Origin: Spirochaetota bacterium
GTDB taxonomy: Bacteria > Spirochaetota > UBA4802 > JAFGJZ01
DNA length: 10,997 nucleotides
Assembly (NCBI GenBank): GCA_022704645.1
Contig: JAKJGA010000047.1
Location: 1 to 10,997 of the forward strand
Reading direction: 5' to 3'
The notes beneath the pieces are model-generated. The model was given only the letters and a program-made list of their open reading frames with translations, ran no database searches and was not told where the DNA came from. Position numbers and translations under genes: made by a program. Positions within the stretch are counted from its first letter, which is position 1. The number at the start of each line of letters is the position of its first letter. This document shows, piece by piece, positions 4,693-10,997 of this stretch.

Positions 4693-6777
4693 CTAAAAAA
4701 CGCGCCCCATTATTCTATTTACAATCATTTCAGCCTTGTTTTTCGGCACTATTTCGTAACGGGAAAACTGCATCGTGTACGAAGCTCTTCCCTGGCTTAT
4801 TGAACGGACACTCGTAGAATAACCGAACATTTCCGAAAGAGGTACATAGGCATCAACAACTTTAAGATGTCCGCGCATATCTATTGATTCAACGCGTCCT
4901 TTTCGTGTGCTGATATCATTTATAACATCACCGGTATATTCATCAGGAAGAACAACTTCAAGACGCATTATCGGCTCAAGAAGGACAGGATTTGCCTTCT
5001 GACACGCTTCTTTTAAAGCCATATTGACGGCAATTCTGTATGAAAGCTCAGTCGACTCATTCTCAAAATACTCTGCTCCAACAAGCTCTACAATAATATC
5101 ATCCATTTTAAAACCGGCAAGAACTCCCGCCTGAGAAGCATCGTTCACGCCTTCAGAAACAGCCTGCACAAGATTCGGTGCTAAAATTTCCGGCGGCAAA
5201 GTGTTTGTAAACGCAATACCTGCGCCGTTCGAATTAGGAATAACGCGAATCTTGACAAGAGCCTTGTTATTTTTTCCTGAAATTATATGTTCATACAATT
5301 TCTCAACAACAGCTTCAGATGAAATAGTTTCTTTATATGTTACCTGCGGTTTTCCGACATTTGCATTTACTGAAAATTCCCGAATTAACCGGTCGGCAAT
5401 AATTTCAAGATGGAGTTCTCCCATGCCCGAAATCAGATTTTGCCCGGTATCAGGATCTTTTTTCACCTGAAAAGTCGGATCTTCCTCCATCAAACGGTCA
5501 AGAGACTGAAATAACTTATCCTGATCAGCTTTAGTCTTCGGCTCAATTGCAACAGATATTACAGGATCCGGAAAATCCATTTTTTCAAGGATTACCGGAT
5601 TAGATTCCGCAGTTAATGTATCACCTGTTCTTGAAAATTTCATACCGACCAATGCAACGATATCTCCGGAAAAAGCTTCTTTTACCTCTTCCCTGTCATT
5701 TGCATGCATACGGATAATTTTCTGAATACGCTCTTTTTTCCCGGAATTGACACACAAGACACTGTCGCCGACCTTTAATTCACCCGAATAAATTCTAATG
5801 AAAGAAAGTTTTCCGACATACGGATCTGAATGTATTTTGAAAAGAAGCGCGGACAATGGTTCTTTGTCTTCCGGCTCACGGGTTATTATATTTTCAAGAT
5901 TTTTCGGATCATGACCTTTAACAGCTCCGACATCCTTCGGAGAAGGAAGATAATCTATAACAGCATCAAGGAGAGGCTGAACACCTTTATTTTTAAGGGC
6001 AGTTCCGCAAAAAACAGGGAAAATCTTTGATGAGATCACCAATCCCCTGAGTGATTTTTTAACATCTTCAACCGTTACATTTTCCGCCAGAACTTTTTCC
6101 ATCAGTTCATCATCAAAGCCGGTCAACAGATCAATCATTTCCTCGTGTCTGCGGCGGTATTCGTCCACATACTCTGCAGGAATATCAGATTCAACGAGTT
6201 CTTCACCTTTATCGCCGGAGTTAACAATCATTTTGCCTGCAATAACGTCTATAGCTCCGGAAAAATTATCCTCCGCGCCGCAAGGAAACTGAACTACTAC
6301 AGGAAGCGCATTCAGCTTTTTTATGATCATATGAACAGTGTTATTGAAATCAGCACCGATTCTGTCCATTTTATTCACAAAACAAAGACGCGGAATATGG
6401 TATTTATCAGCCTGGCGCCAAACCGTCTCGGATTGAGGTTCAACACCATGGACTGCGTCAAAAACAGCTATCGCGGAATCAAGGACACGGAGAGACCGCT
6501 CAACTTCAACTGTAAAGTCAACGTGACCCGGAGTATCTATTAAATTAATTCGTGTATTTTTCCAGAAACATGTTGTAGCAGCCGCAGTAATGGTAATTCC
6601 GCGTTCTTTCTCCTGAATCATCCAGTCCATCTCGGCACTGCCTTCATGAACTTCACCGATTTTATGAGTTTTACCTGTATAGAAAAGAATACGCTCAGAA
6701 AGTGTCGTCTTTCCGGCATCTATATGAGCCATTATTCCGATATTTCTTGTACGATGTAAAGGCAGATCCCTTCCCAT
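4693..6777 (-). CDS. fusA: Elongation factor G, with atypical domain IV
   Basis: A 694-residue translational GTPase of normal EF-G length. Domain I has AHIDAGKT (17-24), the switch-I RGITI (59-63), DTPGH (81-85) and NKMD (135-138). Domain II is about 305-400, domain III has GMGELHLEI (451-459), and domain V ends with PLSEMFGYSTSVRS and GRASYTMQF. It drives tRNA-mRNA translocation and, with RRF, can drive ribosome recycling. Two domain IV hallmarks of ordinary EF-G are missing: the SGGxGQYGHV strand is replaced by ISGKNNKALVKIRV (about 499-512), and the tip His (E. coli His583) aligns with Phe571 in AEYFENESTE. The reading frame is uninterrupted, so this is divergence and not a frameshift. The str-operon location argues for the main EF-G, but a spdEFG-type or other subfamily assignment is possible. 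The upstream Shine-Dalgarno is weak. Confidence 0.95.
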   Translation of the reverse strand: MGRDLPLHRTRNIGIMAHIDAGKTTLSERILFYTGKTHKIGEVHEGSAEMDWMIQEKERGITITAAATTCFWKNTRINLIDTPGHVDFTVEVERSLRVLDSAIAVFDAVHGVEPQSETVWRQADKYHIPRLCFVNKMDRIGADFNNTVHMIIKKLNALPVVVQFPCGAEDNFSGAIDVIAGKMIVNSGDKGEELVESDIPAEYVDEYRRRHEEMIDLLTGFDDELMEKVLAENVTVEDVKKSLRGLVISSKIFPVFCGTALKNKGVQPLLDAVIDYLPSPKDVGAVKGHDPKNLENIITREPEDKEPLSALLFKIHSDPYVGKLSFIRIYSGELKVGDSVLCVNSGKKERIQKIIRMHANDREEVKEAFSGDIVALVGMKFSRTGDTLTAESNPVILEKMDFPDPVISVAIEPKTKADQDKLFQSLDRLMEEDPTFQVKKDPDTGQNLISGMGELHLEIIADRLIREFSVNANVGKPQVTYKETISSEAVVEKLYEHIISGKNNKALVKIRVIPNSNGAGIAFTNTLPPEILAPNLVQAVSEGVNDASQAGVLAGFKMDDIIVELVGAEYFENESTELSYRIAVNMALKEACQKANPVLLEPIMRLEVVLPDEYTGDVINDISTRKGRVESIDMRGHLKVVDAYVPLSEMFGYSTSVRSISQGRASYTMQFSRYEIVPKNKAEMIVNRIMGRVF

Positions 6778-6780
6778 TTT

Positions 6781-6786
6781 TCACCC
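6781..6786 (-). promoter_or_regulatory. Weak, close-set Shine-Dalgarno of fusA
   Basis: GGGTGA in transcript sense lies only three bases before the fusA ATG. It can pair with the TCACC part of the 16S 3' end, but it lacks the AGGAG core seen before tuf, rpsL and rpsG. It starts 8 bases after the T run of the intergenic terminator. Confidence 0.45.
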
Positions 6787-6794
6787 GCTTCAAC

Positions 6795-6820
6795 AAAAAA
6801 TGCCAGGCAGACACCTGGCA
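6795..6820 (-). terminator. Intrinsic terminator between rpsG and fusA
   Basis: In transcript sense TGCCAGG (6820-6814) pairs perfectly with CCTGGCA (6807-6801) around a 6-base loop, and six T follow at once (6800-6795). The stem has five G-C pairs out of seven, and A-U and G-U pairs can extend it outward. This is the best-formed intrinsic terminator in the window. It sits inside the str gene cluster, 24 bases after the rpsG stop and 17 bases before fusA, so it probably acts as a partial terminator. Confidence 0.8.
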
Positions 6821-6843
6821 CTATATATTTAATCTAAGACAAA

Positions 6844-7314
6844 TCAGAATTTGTAATGAGCAAAAGCTTTGTTTGCTTCAGCCATACGGTGAGTATCTTC
6901 TTTCTTTTTGATCGATGCGCCTGTATTATTAAAAGCATCCATCAATTCACCTGCAAGCTTCTGACACATAGTTTTTTCGCTTCTTGCACGCGACGCTATA
7001 ATTATCCATCTGATAGCAAGAGCCTGTCTTCTTTCAGCTCTGATTTCGATAGGAACCTGATAAGTTGCTCCGCCGACACGTCTTGACTTAACTTCAACAA
7101 GCGGCTTAACATTTTCAAGAGCCTTTTCAAAAACTTCAACAGGAGTCTGCTCAGTTTTCTTCTGTATAAAATCCATAGCATCGTAAAATGCTTTTTCTGC
7201 TATTCCTTTCTTTCCGTCATACATCATTACATTGACAAATTTGGAAATCAACTGGCTGTTGAACTTAGGATCAGGAAGTACTTCTCTTTTAACTGGTCTT
7301 CTTCTTCTTGGCAT
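6844..7314 (-). CDS. rpsG: 30S ribosomal protein S7
   Basis: A 156-residue protein, the normal length for S7. It opens MPRRRRPVKREVLPDPKF. It contains VxkFvN..M.DGKK (residues 26-36), ENVKPLVEVKSRRVGGATYQVPIEI (67-91), the RRQALAIRW helix and the C-terminal THRMAEANKAFAHYKF, all typical. S7 binds the 3' major domain of 16S rRNA, starts assembly of the small-subunit head and contacts E-site tRNA; in E. coli it also represses the str operon. The start ATG is preceded by GAGGA at 5 bases. It is the second gene of the str group, 19 bases after rpsL, and its TGA stop is followed by the intrinsic terminator at 6795-6820. No anomaly in the protein. Confidence 0.98.
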   Translation of the reverse strand: MPRRRRPVKREVLPDPKFNSQLISKFVNVMMYDGKKGIAEKAFYDAMDFIQKKTEQTPVEVFEKALENVKPLVEVKSRRVGGATYQVPIEIRAERRQALAIRWIIIASRARSEKTMCQKLAGELMDAFNNTGASIKKKEDTHRMAEANKAFAHYKF

Positions 7315-7333
7315 ATCTATCCTCTTTTATCGT

Positions 7334-7708
7334 TTACGCTTTAGGTCTCTTTGCGCCGTATTTAGAACGCGATTTTTTACGGCCGTCAACACCGAGAGTA
7401 TCAAGAGCTCCTCTCACTATATGATAACGCACACCCGGCAAATCCTTAATTCTTCCGCCTCTGACAAGTACTGCAGAGTGCTCCTGAAGATTATGACCAA
7501 CACCCGGAATGTATGCTGTAACTTCGATACCGTTTGTAAGACGAACACGGGCAACTTTTCTAAGAGCCGAATTCGGTTTTTTAGGAGTAACAGTCATTAC
7601 ACGTGTACAAACTCCTCTTTTCTGCGGACAAGACTTCAAAGCAGGGGATTTAGTTCCTCTGTTTTTCGACTCACGCCCTTTTCTTATCAACTGATTAATA
7701 GTAGGCAT
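7334..7708 (-). CDS. rpsL: 30S ribosomal protein S12
   Basis: A 124-residue protein identical in length to E. coli S12. Signature stretches are MPTINQLIRKGR, KSPALKSCPQKRGVCTRV (20-37), TPKKPNSALRKVARVRL (41-57), IPGVGHNLQEHSAVLVRGGR (67-86) and KDLPGVRYH (88-96). S12 sits at the decoding centre and secures codon-anticodon proofreading. Lys43/Lys44 and Lys88, the positions where streptomycin-resistance changes occur, have the sensitive-type residues. Asp89 is the residue that RimO methylthiolates in E. coli. AAGGAG lies 5 bases before the ATG. It is the first gene of the str group, downstream of its own candidate promoter and of the rpoC hairpin. Confidence 0.99.
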   Translation of the reverse strand: MPTINQLIRKGRESKNRGTKSPALKSCPQKRGVCTRVMTVTPKKPNSALRKVARVRLTNGIEVTAYIPGVGHNLQEHSAVLVRGGRIKDLPGVRYHIVRGALDTLGVDGRKKSRSKYGAKRPKA

Positions 7709-7732
7709 TTTTGCTCCTTAAACCTATATAAA

Positions 7733-7787
7733 AAGATAATTTCACCGTTAGTTTTTGCAATCTCACTTTACGGCAGTTCTTTGTCAA
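7733..7787 (-). promoter_or_regulatory. Candidate promoter region of the str operon (rpsL)
   Basis: In transcript sense there is a perfect TTGACA (7782-7787) right after the rpoC hairpin. The base-matched -10 at 17-base spacing is only GAGATT (7759-7764, three of six). A second option is TTGCAA (7755-7760), then 16 bases, then TATCTT (7733-7738), four of six each. I am fairly sure that a promoter lies here, but not which boxes are used. The TTGACA is preceded by GATTAATT three bases upstream, a motif also found two bases before the tuf -35 box. Confidence 0.5.
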
Positions 7788-7790
7788 TAA

Positions 7791-7826
7791 AATTAATCAA
7801 GTTCCGGGAAATTAATTCCCGGAACT
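7791..7826 (-). terminator. rpoC terminator hairpin
   Basis: An 11-bp perfect stem (7800-7810 with 7816-7826) contains GTTCCGGGAA/TTCCCGGAAC around a 5-base loop, beginning 8 bases after the rpoC stop. In transcript sense the stem is followed by TTGATTAATT, which is T-rich but interrupted. It therefore works either as a moderate intrinsic terminator or as a 3'-end stabilising hairpin. It separates the rpoBC unit from the rpsL group. Confidence 0.7.
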
Positions 7827-7833
7827 GTATATT

Positions 7834-10800
7834 TTACTCTTCGTCTGAAATATCCTCGTCTGCGAAATCCTCATCATCTTCTTCTTCGTCATCATCCGGA
7901 AGTTCATCCAGAGGAATCGGATCTTTCATCAGAGGAACCGGAACAGGCTGAGGCTGATTTTCATCATCCATGCGCGGATATTCATCCTCTGTTTCCATCA
8001 TTTTAAGTTCTTCTTCGGTAAAATCCATATCGCCGACAGCATGCTGATAAACATCGCAGTCTCTGTAATCCGGCATACCTGTTCCAGCAGGAATTAGATG
8101 ACCGATGATTACGTTCTCTTTCAATCCGCGGAGATGATCGACCTTTCCTTTTATTGCCGCATCGGTAAGGACACGGGTTGTTTCCTGAAAAGACGCAGCT
8201 GAAATAAACGATTCAGTATTCAACGCCGCTTTAGTAATACCCATAAGAACCGGTTCTGCACCGCAAGGCGAACCGCCCTCATTAGTAACCCGTTCGTTTT
8301 CGTCTTTGAATTCAAACTTGTCAGCAATCTGTTCAATTACAAACGAAGTATCACCCGGTTCAGTAATTCTAACTTTACGAAGCATCTGACGAACGATAAT
8401 TTCAATATGCTTATCGTTAATTCCTACACCCTGAAGTCTGTAAACCGCCTGAACTTCATTAACAAGGAATTTCTGAAGTTCACGGATACCCATGATTTTA
8501 AGAATATCATGCGGATCAACCGGACCGTCATCAATTTTTTCACCCTTGCGGATTATATCTCCGTCCTGAACACGTAGGAACTTAGAAGCAGGAATTGAAT
8601 ATTCTCTTTCTTCTTCATCATTAACAACTTTGATCTTACGCTTGTTCTTAACAGTGTCGCCGATAACAACCTTTCCGTCAATTTCAGAAAGAGTAGTTTT
8701 ATCTTTAGGAACTCTTGCTTCAAAAAGTTCGGCAACACGCGGAAGACCGCCTGTGATATCCTTTGTTTTTTCAGCTTCTTTCGGAATCTTCGAAAGAATC
8801 GCACCAGCTCTTACCTTCATCTTATCTTCAACAACAAGATGCGCGCCCTTAGGAAGAAGATAAGTTGTAGGTTCAGCATCAGGCGTAGCATAAACGTTTA
8901 TGCGCGGCTGAAGTTTTTCTGTTTTATACTCTACAATAAATCTCTTCTTCTGATTAGTTACAGGGTCAAGTTCTTCGATCATACTCTTATTGAGTTCAAC
9001 ATCGACGAATTCAACAGTACCGTCAATTTCAGTAACGATCGGCTCAAGAAGAGGGTCGAATGCCGCGATTACTGAATTTCTGTCATAGAATTTATCTATC
9101 TGGCAGAGAATTTCTGTACCGACATTAATCGGTTTAAGATTGATGTCGCCCAATACATAGAGTTTGTTTCCATCAATTTTAACAAAACCGGATGTCTTTG
9201 AAAGAACTGCTTCTTTATCTTTAGTGGCGATTTTTGATCCTGGATAGATCTTGTCGCCTTCTTTTGCTGTAATCTTTTCACCGTTATCAAGACTGTACTC
9301 GGCAACAACGCGCTGAACTTCGAGATAACCTCTTCTTACAGATATTACTTTTTTATCATCAGTAAGAATGGTTCTGAAAGTCATGTTTTTAACGAAAACA
9401 GGGTAACCGAAACGGATTTCACCTTCTTCAACCTTACCTGATGCGATACCGCCGATATGGAAAGTTCTCATTGTAAGCTGAGTTCCCGGCTGACCGATTG
9501 ACTGAGCGGCAATTGTTCCGACTGCTTCACCGATATTAACAGCCATTGAAGTACCGAGGTTCTGACCATAGCATTTTGCGCATGTTCCATGACGCGATTC
9601 GCAAGTTAATACCGAACGTATTTCAATTGTATCAATATGAAGTTCGTCTATTTTTTCTGCAAGATCCTTTGTTATAATCTGATCTGCATTTGCAATAATC
9701 TCATTTGTTACCGGATGATACAGATCATAAAGAAGAGTTCTTCCGATTACACGTGAACCGAGAGTTTCAACAACTTCATCACCTTCTTTGATCGCAGATA
9801 TGTCGATACCGACAGTAGTTCCGCAATCATCTTCAGTTACAACAACATCCTGAGAAATATCTACAAGACGGCGTGTAAGATAACCGGCATCCGCAGTTTT
9901 GAGAGCGGTATCGGCAAGACCTTTTCTCGCACCGTTTGTTGAAATAAAGTACTCGAGTACGTTAAGACCTTCTTTAAAGTTTGAACGGATCGGAATATCG
10001 ATGATATCACCGCTCGGTTTCGACATCAGTCCGCGCATACCCGCAAGCTGTTTAATCTGCTGGCTTGATCCACGTGCTCCTGACTGTGCCATGATATAAA
10101 TATTGTTAAAACCTTCCTGGTCTTTTGCAATGTTTTCCATCATTACTTTTGTAATCTGGTCATTAACCGAAGTCCATTTATTTACGACAAGGTTGAATCT
10201 TTCTTCATTTGTTCTCATACCGAAACGGTATTCTTCTTCAACCTTTTCAATTTCCTTATTGGCTTTTTCAACCATTTCATATTTTTCTTTCGGAACGATG
10301 ATATCAGAAACGGCAATTGTAGGCGCAAAATATGTTCCGTATCTGTAACCGAGACTCTTGACATCATCAAGCATCTTAACAGTTACAGCTAAGCCGAACT
10401 TGTCAAAAATATCAGCGATGATTTTTGAAATTTCTTTTTTACCGCAGACATAGTTAACAAATTTATATCCTTCAGGCATAATCTTGTTAAAAATCAGTCT
10501 TCCGCCTGTTGTTTCAAAAGGCTCGCCTTCTGCAGGATAAAATTTGATTTTATTTCTATAATCAAAAGTTCCTCTGTCTACAGCGCGCTCAATATCATCA
10601 AGCGAATCGAAACATTTAACAGGATCTCCCTCTTTGTGAGGAAGCTGGCTTGTAAGGTAATATATACCGAGAATTATATCCTGTGACGGAGTAACAACCG
10701 GTTCACCGTTAGCAGGTGAAAGAAGATTGTTAGCAGAAAGCATCAATGTCCAGCACTCGAGCTGTGCACGAGGAGAGAGCGGAACGTGAACCGCCATCTG

Positions 10801-10997
10801 GTCACCGTCAAAGTCTGCATTATAAGCATGACATACGAGCGGATGCAGTCTGATTGCCTTTCCTTCTACAAGAACAGGTTCAAACGCCTGGATTCCGAGA
10901 CGGTGAAGAGTCGGAGCACGGTTAAGAAGAACCGGATGCTCAGCGATTACCTGCTCGAGAACTTCCCATACTGCGCCTTCTTCGTTTTCAACCTTGC
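7834..10997 (-). CDS. rpoC: DNA-directed RNA polymerase subunit beta', C-terminal three quarters (5' end outside window)
   Basis: The frame is open from the window edge, so the Met at 10797 is internal and 1053 residues are visible; about 400 N-terminal residues (zinc ribbon, clamp) are missing. In this fragment's numbering: RAPTLHRLG (26-34), the catalytic Mg-binding NADFDGDQ (59-66), the F-loop and bridge-helix region with GARGSSQQIKQLAGMRG, then YFISTNGARKGLADTALKTA, the second zinc site Cys391, Cys465, Cys472 and Cys475 (same spacing as E. coli 814/888/895/898), and trigger-loop MRTFHIGG ending at 516. A 232-residue insertion (517-748) follows, then GGLPRVAELFEAR and KENVIIGHLIPAGTG. The last 64 residues form a low-complexity, strongly acidic tail. 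beta' with beta, alpha2, omega and sigma forms the transcribing enzyme; rpoB should lie just beyond the right edge. Confidence 0.99.
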   Translation of the reverse strand, partial: KVENEEGAVWEVLEQVIAEHPVLLNRAPTLHRLGIQAFEPVLVEGKAIRLHPLVCHAYNADFDGDQMAVHVPLSPRAQLECWTLMLSANNLLSPANGEPVVTPSQDIILGIYYLTSQLPHKEGDPVKCFDSLDDIERAVDRGTFDYRNKIKFYPAEGEPFETTGGRLIFNKIMPEGYKFVNYVCGKKEISKIIADIFDKFGLAVTVKMLDDVKSLGYRYGTYFAPTIAVSDIIVPKEKYEMVEKANKEIEKVEEEYRFGMRTNEERFNLVVNKWTSVNDQITKVMMENIAKDQEGFNNIYIMAQSGARGSSQQIKQLAGMRGLMSKPSGDIIDIPIRSNFKEGLNVLEYFISTNGARKGLADTALKTADAGYLTRRLVDISQDVVVTEDDCGTTVGIDISAIKEGDEVVETLGSRVIGRTLLYDLYHPVTNEIIANADQIITKDLAEKIDELHIDTIEIRSVLTCESRHGTCAKCYGQNLGTSMAVNIGEAVGTIAAQSIGQPGTQLTMRTFHIGGIASGKVEEGEIRFGYPVFVKNMTFRTILTDDKKVISVRRGYLEVQRVVAEYSLDNGEKITAKEGDKIYPGSKIATKDKEAVLSKTSGFVKIDGNKLYVLGDINLKPINVGTEILCQIDKFYDRNSVIAAFDPLLEPIVTEIDGTVEFVDVELNKSMIEELDPVTNQKKRFIVEYKTEKLQPRINVYATPDAEPTTYLLPKGAHLVVEDKMKVRAGAILSKIPKEAEKTKDITGGLPRVAELFEARVPKDKTTLSEIDGKVVIGDTVKNKRKIKVVNDEEEREYSIPASKFLRVQDGDIIRKGEKIDDGPVDPHDILKIMGIRELQKFLVNEVQAVYRLQGVGINDKHIEIIVRQMLRKVRITEPGDTSFVIEQIADKFEFKDENERVTNEGGSPCGAEPVLMGITKAALNTESFISAASFQETTRVLTDAAIKGKVDHLRGLKENVIIGHLIPAGTGMPDYRDCDVYQHAVGDMDFTEEELKMMETEDEYPRMDDENQPQPVPVPLMKDPIPLDELPDDDEEEDDEDFADEDISDEE

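Noticed and set aside
7232..7951. A 239-codon open frame on the plus strand across rpsG, rpsL and the rpoC end.
   Set aside because: It spans three well-supported minus-strand genes and two gaps. Its serine-run C-terminus is merely the complement of the acidic beta' tail.
10795..10797. ATG at 10797 as the start of rpoC.
   Set aside because: The frame is open through to the window edge, and the preceding residues include NADFDGDQ and RAPTLHRLG, the catalytic core, so this Met is internal.
1..10997. A novel accessory or defence system, mobile element or CRISPR array.
   Set aside because: The twelve genes are all canonical translation or transcription genes in canonical order, occupying nearly all of the window. 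No long repeats, integrase-like frames or atypical-composition islands were seen.

Overview
The window is a core housekeeping stretch of a bacterial chromosome with every gene on the minus strand. Read 5'->3' on that strand, the order is rpoC (3' part), rpsL, rpsG, fusA, tuf, rpsJ, rplC, rplD, rplW, rplB, rpsS and rplV (5' part). This is the classic beta'-end / str / S10 arrangement. There is no accessory region, mobile element, CRISPR array, tRNA or rRNA, and no gene-free stretch longer than 167 bases. I found no previously undescribed multi-gene system. The second-look items are regulatory architecture in the gaps and lineage-specific features of EF-G, RNA polymerase beta' and L2.

Organism: base composition is roughly 40% G+C by eye, and Shine-Dalgarno sites are of the AGGAG/AAGGA type. 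The beta' subunit carries a large insertion between the trigger-loop motif FHIGG and GGLPRVAELFEAR, as in proteobacteria and other Gracilicutes-type diderms; Firmicutes and Thermus lack it at this place. EF-G lacks the usual GQYGHV motif of domain IV. I cannot assign a phylum from sequence alone. A low-G+C diderm outside the well-studied Proteobacteria (spirochaete, Fibrobacter or PVC-like) is a guess.

Layout from the right edge: rpoC (10997-7834) ends at a strong hairpin (7800-7826). A TTGACA box upstream of rpsL marks the probable start of the str operon. rpsL and rpsG are 19 bases apart. A textbook intrinsic terminator (6795-6820) lies between rpsG and fusA, so fusA expression may be attenuated relative to the two ribosomal protein genes. 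fusA ends at an A/T-rich terminator-like hairpin whose T run also matches the UP-element consensus of a near-consensus tuf promoter. The predicted tuf mRNA opens with a small hairpin. Between tuf and rpsJ lies a perfect 13-bp inverted repeat, which separates the str part from the S10 part. From rplD to rplV the genes are tightly packed (1 to 23 bases apart), consistent with one coupled S10 transcript.

Together the genes supply the transcription machinery (beta'), the decoding centre (S12, S7), the elongation GTPases (EF-G, EF-Tu), the NusE/S10 transcription-translation link, and the early-assembly large-subunit proteins L3, L4, L23, L2 and L22 with S19.
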